A DNA stretch of 64,000 bases from Aurantimonas marianensis (GCF_024195285.1 NZ_JALHBS010000069.1:1-64000), one strand, 5' to 3'. Shown: positions 17,082 through 26,205, counted from the first letter of the stretch. The notes: generated from the sequence alone by a model not told the origin. A program made the numbers and translations.

Positions 17082-17621
17082 CTATACGCCAGCAGCGGGA
17101 TAGATGACCTTGTTCTGCGCTGTTCTTTGTGCGCCTGGCGTCGGCACGGCAGGGTCGATCCGCCCAGAGGCCATCAAATGATCGACCGCATGGCCATTCA
17201 GCAGGAGGTAGTCGGTAATGATGCGGCGATGGCACCGCCACCAGACCGCTTCCGAACACATCAGTGCCAAGCGTTGGTCACGACCGAGATGGACCAATTC
17301 ATCGAACGCGGCGGCAAATTCGTCACCCAATGCGTAATCGGCGTAGTTGTGGAAACTCTGGACGCGCCAATGTGCATTGAGAGCGTCATCGATACTGGAT
17401 TGCTTCTTCCTTCGCCCTCCCAAAACCGGACAATGCCGATAGCCGATCTGCACCTGCGCAAGATCGCCCGGCAGCCGCTCGATGTTGAAGGCCGGGTTGG
17501 TACGTGATCGCGGAAATGACCGGACGTCGATCAGCACGCCGACCTGGGCCTCCCGCAGGATCTGCAGAAATTCGTCTAGACTGCGGTTAGAATGGCCAAC
17601 GGTGGCGAACTGCGCCACCAT
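17082..17621 (-). CDS. DUF488 family protein
   Basis: A 179-residue protein with the hallmarks of DUF488: TVGHSNRSLDEFLQIL at the N-terminus, LIDVRSFPRSRTNPAFN, and LALMCSEAVWWRCHRR near residue 135, where Cys and His are conserved in the family. The biochemical function of the family is not established. The frame is intact, unlike its neighbours. Its ATG overlaps the stop of the DUF2945 gene by one base, so the two form a small leftward operon. Confidence 0.85.
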   Translation of the reverse strand: MVAQFATVGHSNRSLDEFLQILREAQVGVLIDVRSFPRSRTNPAFNIERLPGDLAQVQIGYRHCPVLGGRRKKQSSIDDALNAHWRVQSFHNYADYALGDEFAAAFDELVHLGRDQRLALMCSEAVWWRCHRRIITDYLLLNGHAVDHLMASGRIDPAVPTPGAQRTAQNKVIYPAAGV

Positions 17622-17830
17622 CAGTCGATCCTTGTCAGTGCGCCCCCCTTGTGGGCGGCGATGTGGTCGGTCTTGTCGCTCTGGATTTCGTATTGAGGAT
17701 CCTCCTTCGACGCACGGCGCCGATGACCCTTGTAATCGAAATCTTTGGGATGGATCTTGATGATCTTGCCGCTGACCCGACCGGCTTCGGAATTCCAGCT
17801 GACGTGATCACCGACCGAAAACGTCGCCAT
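17621..17830 (-). CDS. DUF2945 (Tudor-like) small protein
   Basis: The best start is the ATG at 17830, directly behind a strong AGGAGGAGGCT ribosome site, giving 69 residues; the longer frame upstream is not supported. The product (ATFSVGDHVSWNSEAGRVSG, then KDFDYKGHRRRASKEDPQYEI and KTDHIAAHKGGAL) matches the DUF2945/hypervirulence-associated Tudor-like family. It is a small soluble protein of unknown function, co-transcribed with the DUF488 gene, a pairing also common in rhizobia. Confidence 0.85.
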   Translation of the reverse strand: MATFSVGDHVSWNSEAGRVSGKIIKIHPKDFDYKGHRRRASKEDPQYEIQSDKTDHIAAHKGGALTRID

Positions 17831-18120
17831 AGCCTCCTCCTGTCTTTCCATGGTCTCCTCCTGTCTTTTATGCGAATGCTTCTGTTTCTGACTTGTTCCT
17901 GCCGATAAACAGGTTGCTCCAATGCGAAGAGGGCGAACCGTCGGCGCGCCCTCCGCAATCAGGTGCGCTGCGATCTCGGTCACCGTCAACTGCCAGTGCC
18001 GCCGGAGCCTGCGCCTTCAAGGGCGGCAGCTTGAATAGGGTGCGGAGATCAGCCATGTCGACGATGTGGACCGAGCGCCCAATGGCCAATGCCGTTGCCG
18101 TATTCTTGGCGCTGGCTATA

Positions 18121-18320
18121 CCGGGCCGGCTCCTCCCGCACCGCGATCGTGGCCACACGCCCCGTGAGACGGGTCGAGTCATCGACGAGATCGGCTTCGA
18201 CCCGGCCGTTGCCCCGCGCGAACCCCTCGGGTGGCAGACCGCTTGGTGCCAAGAAGATCGACCAAGGGCATAACCCACGAATCCCGCAAGAACAGCGAGA
18301 ACAAGCGCGATTGATGCGGT
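18121..18320 (-). pseudogene. HlyD-type membrane-fusion protein N-terminal fragment
   Basis: In one frame a hydrophobic anchor (IALVLAVLAGFVGYALG) is followed, after a frame change near 18,260, by FLAPSGLPPEGFARGNGRVE and TGRVATIAVREEP. This is the start of an HlyD/EmrA-like periplasmic adaptor, where the GNGRVEAD region opens the biotinyl-lipoyl-like domain. The remaining 250 or more residues are missing. The stretch 17,831-18,120 to its left shows no recognisable gene. It is decaying debris. Confidence 0.55.
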
Positions 18321-18383
18321 GGCGCTCTGAAACCATCCGCCCAAACCAAGAGCCCCTTGCGGGCCGCGTGCGCGGACAGCCCA

Positions 18384-18794
18384 TTGACCCAGCGAGCCTT
18401 TGGCCTGGAACCCGGTGATCATCACGACGGCGTCGGGTCGGGGTAGGTTCTGTCGCAGATGGTGTCGGACGCGCCCGGCATCACACATGCCGCTGGCCGA
18501 GATGATTATCGCTCCTGCGCTGATCTGGTTGAGTGCCTTCGCCCCGTCGAGGCTCGATGTGAACTCGAGATAGGGGAGGTCCGCGCCCACCTTGTGCCAT
18601 CCCGCCAGGTTCTTCGCCTGTTCGTCGAACAATTCCAGATGTCGACGGGTGATCCTTGTGGCTCCGGTCGCCATCGGCGAATCCACAAAAATCATCAAGT
18701 CGCGAAGTCGTCCTTCGCAGGTTAGCCGATGGAGATCGAAGCAGGAGCCGGTGACTTCGCGCGCCGCGCCCAGAAAGTTGATCTTGGGCGCCAT
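18384..18794 (-). pseudogene. MBL-fold/beta-CASP RNA exonuclease, internally deleted and truncated
   Basis: The start is real: an ATG at 18794 behind GGAGCAGGAGTGAC, then MAPKINFLGAAREVTGSC, the usual beginning of MBL-fold exonucleases of the YSH1/RNase J-like group. The zinc-binding HxHxDH region is deleted. The sequence jumps to the beta-CASP part (RDLMIFVDSPMATGATRI, then GAIIISASGMCDAGRVRHHL and VVMITGFQAKGSLGQ) and then breaks off. The enzyme cannot be active without the metal site. Its start is one base past the TetR stop, so it once followed that gene in an operon. Confidence 0.75.
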
Positions 18795-18795
18795 G

Positions 18796-19446
18796 TCACT
18801 CCTGCTCCTCGGTGTCACGCGCCTTTGAAACACCGTGTAGATAAATGGCAAAAACACGTGGCGCATCGGCACGCATTTTACCCATGTCGCCGGCGATCAG
18901 GGATTGCATCACGAGGCCCTGAATGGTGCCGATGAATAGCGTGGCCGCCGCCTCGACATCGAGATTGTCGCGCAATTCGCCGCATTGCTTGCCACTGGTA
19001 ATCATGTCGCGAAGGCGTGCCGCGTATTGTTTCATCATGCTCTGCGCGAGGCGCTTGGCCGGCGTCTGTCGAGCGCCCTGAAGCTCTCCGAACAGCATGC
19101 GTGGTGCGCCCGGGTGATCGGCGACAAATGCGATGTGGGCGAGAAACATCGCCTCCATCTTTCCTGTAGGCGATGTTATGTCTTTGGCCGTCCGATCGAT
19201 CCGGGCCATCAGGTTCTTGGCCACCCAGTTCATGACCGCTTTCCAGATCGCGTCCTTGTTCGGAAAGTGGCGAAAGATCGCGCCCTGTGTCAGCTTCATG
19301 TGCTTGGCAATGGCTGCGGTCGTGATGCTGTCCGGGTTAGAAGAGCCGGCCAGGTCGATGACCGCTTCGACGGTGATGTTGCGGCGCTCTTCCGCCGGGA
19401 CCTTTTTTGGTCTCGTCTTGGTCAATGAAACGTCTCCGTTCGCCAT
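18796..19446 (-). CDS. TetR/AcrR family regulator
   Basis: The ATG at 19446 gives 216 residues, the family norm; the longer upstream frame overlaps the membrane-protein gene and is spurious. Residues about 18-65 are the helix-turn-helix (ITTAAIAKHMKLTQGAIFRHFPNKDAIW). The rest is a helical ligand-binding domain of AcrR type. It overlaps the 3' end of the membrane gene by 25 bases, so both are one leftward operon. A palindrome at 19894-19911 in front of that operon is the likely autoregulatory operator. Confidence 0.88.
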   Translation of the reverse strand: MANGDVSLTKTRPKKVPAEERRNITVEAVIDLAGSSNPDSITTAAIAKHMKLTQGAIFRHFPNKDAIWKAVMNWVAKNLMARIDRTAKDITSPTGKMEAMFLAHIAFVADHPGAPRMLFGELQGARQTPAKRLAQSMMKQYAARLRDMITSGKQCGELRDNLDVEAAATLFIGTIQGLVMQSLIAGDMGKMRADAPRVFAIYLHGVSKARDTEEQE

Positions 19447-19829
19447 ACATGTGCAGCCGTCCACATCATCGCGGCAACCATCGAAATGCCGCCGGCCATA
19501 ACGAGGATTGGCGGAGCACCAAAAAGCACCTCTGCCAGAATGCCTAGCGGCATCAGCAGCCCGAGCAATGCCAATGCGGATATCCAGCGCTCGGTCCGGG
19601 TGCCTGGGGCACGCAACAGGGCGAGTCCGACCGCGATATTGATGAGCGCGAACAGGTTGCCGTGAACATGCGCAAGCCGCGATTCGAAATGCGTACCCAC
19701 CGCATAGTCGGCGACCCACTGCTCCTTGCCGGGCGCGAAATCGCGCAAGAAGATCAGCACGAACCCGTACAGCATGAAGAGCGCCAGGAACGCGAAGCCC
19801 GTCACGACATTCGTCTTGCCTGTCAGCAT
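19422..19829 (-). CDS. small integral membrane protein, first gene of a TetR operon
   Basis: A 135-residue protein with four predicted membrane helices (about residues 6-28, 57-75, 84-104 and 106-126). The motif AHVHGNLFALINIAVG in helix 2 contains two histidines and recalls heme- or metal-binding small membrane proteins such as the styrene-oxide isomerase group, but this is only a resemblance. The start is supported by GGAGGAAACCC. Being co-transcribed with a TetR repressor suggests it handles or exports the inducing compound. Confidence 0.7.
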   Translation of the reverse strand: MLTGKTNVVTGFAFLALFMLYGFVLIFLRDFAPGKEQWVADYAVGTHFESRLAHVHGNLFALINIAVGLALLRAPGTRTERWISALALLGLLMPLGILAEVLFGAPPILVMAGGISMVAAMMWTAAHVWRTETFH

Positions 19830-19893
19830 GGGTTTCCTCCTCGGTCAATCGCGGCACTTACCTGCCTTGCCGTGCATCATGGCTTGAATAAAT

Positions 19894-19911
19894 ATAGTAA
19901 TCAATTACTAT
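19894..19911. promoter_or_regulatory. palindromic operator for the membrane-protein/TetR operon
   Basis: ATAGTAATCAATTACTAT is an 8-base perfect inverted repeat with a two-base centre, lying 65 bases before the membrane-protein start. It has the same length and half-site ends (ATAGT...ACTAT) as the palindrome in front of the RND operon at 25,705. It is a probable TetR operator. Confidence 0.65.
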
Positions 19912-19984
19912 CTTGAATCGTGATCGTCCAGCGGTGCCGTTGACCATCGTCTCGAAATCGCCGCACGGACATCAAGGAACATCG

Positions 19985-20486
19985 ATGGAGCCGCAAATGT
20001 CGGACCAGGTGGTAAAACTGCGTGATGCGCAAGGAAAGCGGGGGACAGCGCGAGCGGTGCCTGACCGCTCTACACGCGACATCTCAGAAGCTAAGGCCGG
20101 GCCGGAACGGGATGCGGTGACGACATCTGATACCGATGATCGTCCGGATACACACGATACCCGTCACGAAGTATTCGACCATGTGGCGCAGGTTTGGCTT
20201 TCGCGCTTCACGCATGGATTGTCGCCCGCCGCGCTGATGAACGCATGGTTCGATTGGGCGACGCATATGGTCGCGGCTCCGGGAAAACAGTTGGAAATCG
20301 CAGAAAAGTCTGGAGAAAAGTTCGGTCGGTACATGCGTTATGCAATGGCGTGCACAGGTTCGACCAACGCGGTGACGCCCTGCATTGATCCGCTGCCGCA
20401 AGACAACCGGTTTTGTGGCGAAGCCTGGAAAATGCCCCCCCTTTAATCTGATTCAGCAAGGTTTTCTGATGCAGCAGCAATGGTAA
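19985..20486 (+). pseudogene. PHB synthase (PhaC) N-terminal fragment with C-tract frameshift
   Basis: Residues from about 65 onward match the N-terminal domain of poly-beta-hydroxybutyrate polymerases: FTHGLSPAALMNAWFDWATH, PGKQLEIAEKSGEKFGRY and CIDPLPQDNRFCGEAWK. A run of seven C at 20435-20441 shifts the frame; the next frame continues PFNLIQQGFLMQQQW and then stops. The alpha/beta-hydrolase core with its catalytic cysteine is missing, so no polymer could be made even if the shift were a sequencing error. Confidence 0.7.
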
Positions 20487-20641
20487 CAACGACCTCGCCG
20501 AGGGTCGGCTCAAGGTCCCCCATGAGATGCGGACGGTCTGGGCCATGAGCCTGCGGACCGTCGTCTGGGGCGTCGTTGTCGGCCTCGTGATTTCTCTGGC
20601 TTGCCATTGAGACATGCGAGTGCCGAACCGCGGTACGTTGC

Positions 20642-23600
20642 TCATGGGGACGTCGCCTCCTTCTCGTCTGGCGCAACCGGGTTTTCGTTGTCCTGCGCCT
20701 GCGCGAGGCCAAGATCGCCGAGAATGGCGTAGAAGGCAGGCAGGACGATCAGGACGAGAACGGTCGCGGAGAGCAGGCCAAAGACGACCGAGATCACCAG
20801 CGGCTTCAAGGTTTGGGCCTGAGTGCTGGTCTCAAGCAGCAGCGGCACAAGCCCCATCATCGTGGTCGAAACCGACATCAGGATCGGGCGAAACCGAGCG
20901 CGGCTGGCCTGGCCGGCAGCGCGGGCCAGTTCCATGCCTTCGGCGGCGCGCGCCTTGATGACCTGAACCAGAAGGATCGCGTTGTTGACCACGATGCCGG
21001 CCAGCGAAGCGGCGCCGATCAGCGAAGGCATCGAAATATTGTAGCCCATTATCAGATGCCCCAGCACCACGCCGATGAAGGCGAGCGGTATCGACAGCAT
21101 GACGATCAAAGGTTCCACATAGCTGCGGAACTGGAAGGACAGCACAACGTAAATACCGATCAGCCCAATCAGGAAACCGCGCAGGATCGAAGCGACCGTT
21201 TCCGCCGAATTGGCGCTCTGTCCGGCAATTTCGAAACCAAGGCCCGGGAATTCACCCGCAAGCCGCGGCAGGAAGCTGTTCGACAATTCGGATACGATGG
21301 CGTCGGCATTGCCAATGCGCGTGTCGACATCAGCCTGCACCGTTACGGTGCGCTGTCCGTCGACATGCGTGATGGAAGACCAGCCCCGCGCCTCATCAAC
21401 GAGTGCTACGGTCGATAGCGGCACAGTGGAACCGTCCGGCAGGGTAATGGTGAAGTCGCGCAGATCGTCGTAGGAGTCCCGATCTTCCACGGCTTGCTCA
21501 AGTTCGATCTCATGGGCGATGTCGCCTTGCTGCACGGTTGTTATCACGCGGCCCAGATAGGCGGCGCCGATCTGATCGGCCACATCTTGCGCGGTCAGTC
21601 CCAGCCCGGTCGCGCCCTCGGCGAGTCGCAGCCGAAGCTCCGGCTTGCCGGGGCGCAGGTCATGGGTGGCATTGAACACCCCGGAATAGGTCTGGACCTC
21701 GGCCAGAAGGCGATTGCCGGCCATCGCTAATTCCTCCAAATCCGGTGCCGACAGCCGGATCTCGATGGCGATCCCTTGTGGGCCGATGCTCGGTTCCATG
21801 AGCAGGATCGCCAGGGCACCGGGCACATCGCCGATCTCCTCGCGCCAAAGCGTCACGATCTCATCCAGCGTCACGGTGCGTGTCTCGGCGCCCAGCAGAT
21901 CGGCGCTGATCGTGGCGACATGCGGGCCGGATTCGCCGGCGGTGGGATTGTAATTGAAGCGCGTCTGGACGGACTTCACCAGCGCTGCGCCGTCCGGCTG
22001 GTCGGGCGCCAAGGCGGCATTCACCCGGCCCAATGCGGCGCTCACCCGATCGACTACGTCTGCGGTGCGCGCAAATGGCGTGCCCTGCGGCATGAGTATG
22101 CGTGCCTCCAGAACGTCGCCGTCGATCGCCGGGATCGCCTCGCGCTTGAGATACCCGCCACCCAGAAGCCCCACGGTCACGATCAATGCCGCGATTGTCG
22201 CGCCCGTGACGAGATATCTTCGACGGATCGCCATGTCGGCCAACCCGCCGATGCGCCGCTCGCGGAACAGCTCGAATCGCGCATCGAAACCGGCGCGGAA
22301 ACGTGACGGCGGCTTGTCCGCGCCCTTCAGACCATGGCTGAGGTGATGCGGCAGCAGCCAGAACGCCTCGGCGAGACTCGCCGCCAATGCCGCGATCAGC
22401 ACCATGGGGATTCCCTCGAGGATGGCGCCCAATTCGCCCACTAAGAAGGCCAGCGGGCCGAAGACCGCGATGGTGGTGGCGAAGGACGAGAGCACCCCCG
22501 GCATCACTGCCATTGTGCCTTTCACTGCTGCCTCGGTGCGCGAGGCGCCGTCCGCCGCGGCTTCGGCGATGGCATCGGAAATGACGATCGAATCATCCAT
22601 CACGATCCCGATGGCCATCAACAACGCAACCAGCGTCATCATGTTCAGCGACAGGCCCTGCAGTGCCATCGCGGCGAACGCGCCCATGAAGGCCACCGGC
22701 AGGCCCATCGCCGCCCAGATCGCGAAGCCGGGGCGGAAGAAGAGGCTCATCACCGCGACAACCAGGATCAGTCCCAGAACACCGTTTTCCACCAGCATCG
22801 TCAGCCGGTCGCGCACGATGCTGGTCATGTCCTTGACGACCTCCAGCCTGAGGGTGCCGGGCAAGGCGGCGCGCTCTGCCGCCACGAGTTCTTCCACGCG
22901 GTCGAAGACCTCGAGCGCGTCGGCCCCGAGCGCCTTGTCCACCTGCAGGAAGACCGCGCGCTGTCCGTCAAGAAAGGCGCGCTCCTCGTCCGGTGCGTAC
23001 TGCTCAGAAATGGTGGCGACCTGTCCCAGGGTGAGCTCGGCGCCGTTCGGCCGGGACAGGACGACAAGGTTGGCAAGGCCGGCTGCGCTGCGCCGCTCAT
23101 CGGTGAAACGGAGGCTGATCTCGCGGGTACGGGTCTCAAGCGTGCCGAGCGGCCTGTCGATGCTTTGTGCGCCAATCGTCGCGGCAAGTTGCGTGACGGT
23201 CAGGCTGTGCTGTTCCAACACCGCGCGAGGGACGGTGACACGAAACTGCCGCTCGCCAAAGCCCGAGATCGTCACCTTTGCCACCCCGGGAAGGGCCGAC
23301 AACTTGTCCTGCAGTTCCGCGGCGTAGCGCTCCAGATGGGCGGGCGGCAGATCGCCCGCCACAGCGACCGAAGTGACGTTGTCGGTGCGGTGAAGCTCAC
23401 GGACGATGGCAGGATCGGCCTGATCGGGGAAATCGTCGACCGCGGTCACCTCGGTGCGGAGGTCGTTGACAAACCGGGCGCTGTCGCCAGACGAAGTCAT
23501 TGTGGCGATGGCGCGCGCAACGCCGCCTTGCGCGGTGCAGCTCAATTCCTCAAGGTTCTCGACGCTTTCCACTGCATCCCAGATGCGCCGGCAGATGGCG

Positions 23601-23776
23601 TCTTCGACCTCTTCCGCCGTGGCGCCGCGGTAGACGACGCTGATTTCGGTCTCGACAGGTCTGAAATCAGGAAATGTCTCGCGCTTCAGTGTCGGCGCGG
23701 CCATGAGACCGGCGGCGAAAATGAGCACGAGCAATAGGTTGGCGGCTGTGGGATGCCCTGCGAACCAGCGGATCAT
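20642..23776 (-). CDS. RND family efflux pump inner-membrane transporter
   Basis: A 1,044-residue AcrB/HAE1-type permease: an N-terminal helix (AANLLLVLIFAAGLMAA), a large periplasmic porter region, a second helix block with GIVMDDSIVISD in TM4 carrying the proton-relay aspartates, and a repeat of the same layout in the C-terminal half. It pumps drugs, solvents or metabolites using the proton gradient, together with the adaptor encoded just upstream (ATGA overlap). A dedicated outer-membrane channel gene is not next to it. Regulation should come from the tetR gene at the head of the operon, which is frameshifted here. Confidence 0.93.
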   Translation of the reverse strand: MIRWFAGHPTAANLLLVLIFAAGLMAAPTLKRETFPDFRPVETEISVVYRGATAEEVEDAICRRIWDAVESVENLEELSCTAQGGVARAIATMTSSGDSARFVNDLRTEVTAVDDFPDQADPAIVRELHRTDNVTSVAVAGDLPPAHLERYAAELQDKLSALPGVAKVTISGFGERQFRVTVPRAVLEQHSLTVTQLAATIGAQSIDRPLGTLETRTREISLRFTDERRSAAGLANLVVLSRPNGAELTLGQVATISEQYAPDEERAFLDGQRAVFLQVDKALGADALEVFDRVEELVAAERAALPGTLRLEVVKDMTSIVRDRLTMLVENGVLGLILVVAVMSLFFRPGFAIWAAMGLPVAFMGAFAAMALQGLSLNMMTLVALLMAIGIVMDDSIVISDAIAEAAADGASRTEAAVKGTMAVMPGVLSSFATTIAVFGPLAFLVGELGAILEGIPMVLIAALAASLAEAFWLLPHHLSHGLKGADKPPSRFRAGFDARFELFRERRIGGLADMAIRRRYLVTGATIAALIVTVGLLGGGYLKREAIPAIDGDVLEARILMPQGTPFARTADVVDRVSAALGRVNAALAPDQPDGAALVKSVQTRFNYNPTAGESGPHVATISADLLGAETRTVTLDEIVTLWREEIGDVPGALAILLMEPSIGPQGIAIEIRLSAPDLEELAMAGNRLLAEVQTYSGVFNATHDLRPGKPELRLRLAEGATGLGLTAQDVADQIGAAYLGRVITTVQQGDIAHEIELEQAVEDRDSYDDLRDFTITLPDGSTVPLSTVALVDEARGWSSITHVDGQRTVTVQADVDTRIGNADAIVSELSNSFLPRLAGEFPGLGFEIAGQSANSAETVASILRGFLIGLIGIYVVLSFQFRSYVEPLIVMLSIPLAFIGVVLGHLIMGYNISMPSLIGAASLAGIVVNNAILLVQVIKARAAEGMELARAAGQASRARFRPILMSVSTTMMGLVPLLLETSTQAQTLKPLVISVVFGLLSATVLVLIVLPAFYAILGDLGLAQAQDNENPVAPDEKEATSP

Positions 23777-25077
23777 TCCGAGCCCTCCACCGGTCGGACG
23801 ATCATGCCCGGGATCGCCGGCATCAGATCGTCGAGGATGACCTCTTCACCCGCCGCGACGCCGTCTTTCAGAGCCGCCATCCCCGCCTGTCGCCAGTCGA
23901 CCGACACCGTGCGCAGTTCCAGTCGGCCCTCGTCATCTCGGATATAGACGATATTGCCCTCGTGAACCGCACTGTCGGGCACGATCACCTGTGAACCACG
24001 TTCGGGCCCAGTGAGGACGACCTCGACATACATGTTCGGCACCAGCGGCAGGCGCAGCGGCGGGTTCGCCCCGGCATAGGGATCATCCACAGCCACGACG
24101 GCCGGAACCGACCGCGCCTGTGGGTCGAGTGCGCTTTCCACCCGCACCAGCCGACCCGCCCAGATTTGCGACGGGTCCGAGACAAGCCGCACTTCGGCCG
24201 TAACGGTCTCGAAGCGTTCGGACATGTTCGCGGGGGTCATCCGGGTACCGTTCACGGCCGTTCCCAGCAGGCGGCGGAACGATTCCACAGGGATCTGCGC
24301 AATGATCTCGACGCGGCCGATGTCATCGGCGGAAACGAGTGTCTGGCCGGTTCCGACGAATTGGTGCCGCTCGACATGGACCTTGCTGACCCTGAGATCA
24401 AACGGCGCCACGATCTCGGTCTTGGCGAGGTCGCGACGTGCGCGGTCCAGAACCGCGTTCGTACGCGCCACCTGCGCATCGAGCCGGGCGCGGCGTGAGG
24501 GGATCAGGGCGTTGGCATTGCGCAATTCTTCCACGCCGCGCCGCACCTGCAACGTGGTGCGTTCCTGGGTGTCGAGTGTCGACCGGGCCGCGACTCCACG
24601 CTCGGCTAGGTCGCGGGTCCGCGCCAATTCCGACTCGGCCAGCGTCAGCCGCTCTTCCTCCAGCGTCAGAAGACGGCCGGTATTTGCTTCGTCGACCGCC
24701 AATTGCGCGACGTCCGCCTGCAAAGCGGCCAGATCGGACTCGGCCTGGGCAATAGCCAATTCATAGGCTGTCGGGTCGACCCGTAAAACCGTGGTCCCTT
24801 CGGTGACAATATTGCCGGTATCCAGATCGGGATGACGCCAGACGACCGTTCCGGCAACTTCGGCAACCGCTTCCCAGTTACGTGCCGCCTGCACATTGCC
24901 ATAGCCCCGCACGGCGGTTCGCAAGCTCGTCACCTCAGCCGTCATGGTGCGCGCGACAACGCTGCGCTCGGATTCTTCGATCCGCGTCGGGGGTTCAGCA
25001 GTCGAGATCAGCCATGCAGCGACTCCGAGTCCGAGAGCGATAGGCGGAAGAAGTTTCAACAGGACGGGAACCCTCAC
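23773..25077 (-). CDS. RND periplasmic adaptor (membrane-fusion protein)
   Basis: A GTG start overlaps the tetR stop and gives 434 residues. There is an N-terminal signal anchor (LKLLPPIALGLGVAAWLI), a lipoyl-like domain (AVAEVAGTVVWRHPDLDTGN), a long coiled-coil hairpin (about residues 95-190), and a beta-barrel ending in VVLTGPERGSQVIVPDSAV. It links the RND pump to an outer-membrane channel. The gene overlaps both neighbours, so tetR, adaptor and pump are translated from one message. Confidence 0.92.
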   Translation of the reverse strand: MRVPVLLKLLPPIALGLGVAAWLISTAEPPTRIEESERSVVARTMTAEVTSLRTAVRGYGNVQAARNWEAVAEVAGTVVWRHPDLDTGNIVTEGTTVLRVDPTAYELAIAQAESDLAALQADVAQLAVDEANTGRLLTLEEERLTLAESELARTRDLAERGVAARSTLDTQERTTLQVRRGVEELRNANALIPSRRARLDAQVARTNAVLDRARRDLAKTEIVAPFDLRVSKVHVERHQFVGTGQTLVSADDIGRVEIIAQIPVESFRRLLGTAVNGTRMTPANMSERFETVTAEVRLVSDPSQIWAGRLVRVESALDPQARSVPAVVAVDDPYAGANPPLRLPLVPNMYVEVVLTGPERGSQVIVPDSAVHEGNIVYIRDDEGRLELRTVSVDWRQAGMAALKDGVAAGEEVILDDLMPAIPGMIVRPVEGSE

Positions 25078-25690
25078 GACCGGTCTCCCCCGTTTTCCAG
25101 TCCGTACAGGCGAAGCTGCAGATCGATCAGCCGATCGTCTTCAGCCACCAGATCGTATTGGCGTCCGGTCAGCGACCAGCGCAGTACGCAATCCTGAACC
25201 ACTCCGAGCAGCAAGGATCCCATATCGAGCGTCTCGATCGGAATGTGTCGGTCGCATTCCCCCACCGCCGCGAGGAGTTCTTCCGTGATGCGCAATCGGA
25301 GCGCCGTCATGATATGGACATGTATCGGATGGACGACTTCTTCGGCGTCGAGACGTCCAGTTGAAAACAGCAGTGCCGGGACCGTCGGAAAATCTTCGAC
25401 CCGTTTGAGTTGTGCCAACAGAATCTTGTGGACTCGGACAACTGCAGGGCCGCCTTCCCGGCTCGCATGTTTCCAGGAGTTGCGGGCAAGTCGCTCAATT
25501 TCCGACAGAACTGCAATCCAGGGGTCATTCTTGGTGGGAAGTGCCCGAAAAGGCCGGTCTGGGTTATGCCAATATGATCGGCAATCGTCTGAGTAGACAA
25601 ACCACCTTCACCCAGTTCGGACAGCAAACGAAGGGTCGTTTTCACGATTTCCTGTTGATGTTCAGCCGCTGGTTTCCTGGCAGTAGTCAT
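25074..25690 (-). pseudogene. TetR regulator of the RND operon, one-base frameshift
   Basis: The first frame from the ATG at 25690 encodes the DNA-binding part (LSTQTIADHIGITQTGLFGHFP). Reading then becomes nonsense, while another frame continues KNDPWIAVLSEIERLARNSW and on to the normal C-terminus, whose stop overlaps the adaptor start. A single missing C in the TTCCCACC run (about 25,533-25,540) restores one 200-residue TetR protein. As written, the repressor loses its ligand-binding and dimer domain, which should derepress the pump. The fault lies in a homopolymer, so a sequencing error is possible. Confidence 0.8.
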
Positions 25691-25704
25691 CTGATTGCCT
25701 CTAG

Positions 25705-25726
25705 AGATAGTGAATAGTTACTATCT
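25705..25726. promoter_or_regulatory. palindromic operator in front of tetR-adaptor-RND operon
   Basis: Seven-base perfect arms AGATAGT and ACTATCT are separated by eight bases, 15 bases before the tetR ATG. The core ATAGTGAATAGTTACTAT is 18 bases, the same length as the palindrome at 19,894 and with matching ends. A bound repressor here would block the promoter of the whole operon. Confidence 0.7.
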
Positions 25727-25885
25727 AATTTGCCCTGATGCAATAGTGTTCAGGAATGACGCTAAAATCCGGCTCGAAATCGGCGGACCGGTCCGGCAGG
25801 TTCAGCGCAATGTCCGTCGTCAGAACATTTGGCGCAGATTTCGGCGTCGAATTGAGGAGAGACGGGCCTCGTCTGGAGGTTGATG

Positions 25886-26182
25886 TTATGCGGCGAACCT
25901 GCGGTGCTGCAAGCGCCGCTGTTCGAGGGTTTGTCGCTTGATTCTTTCGCGCTGCTTGATGATGGCGTCGGCCCTGCCGAAGTGGGCGTCGACGGGTGTC
26001 ACGTTGCCCAGGCTCTCGTGGTAGCGCTGGTGATTATAATGCTCGACGAAGGCCTCCATCTGTCCCTTGAGACCGCCGGGATCGGGGCGGCGGGACCTGT
26101 AGTGATACGTCGACGTGTCGAATTCCAGAACCTGGCAGGCTCGCCGGATCGATACGTTCCACTCCTTGCAGGCCTCAGCCAC
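25886..26182 (-). pseudogene. IS3-family transposase OrfB, internally deleted
   Basis: The start (ACKEWNVSIRRACQVLEFD, STYHYRSRRPD) joins directly to the end of the integrase core (GQMEAFVEHYNHQRYHESL, TPVDAHFGR, RRLQHRRF). About 180 residues between them, including the first two catalytic acidic residues, are missing. The frame is preserved across the junction, so a short protein may still be made, but without activity. Confidence 0.8.
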
Positions 26183-26205
26183 CAGCTCGCGTTTGCGACC
26201 AGGCC

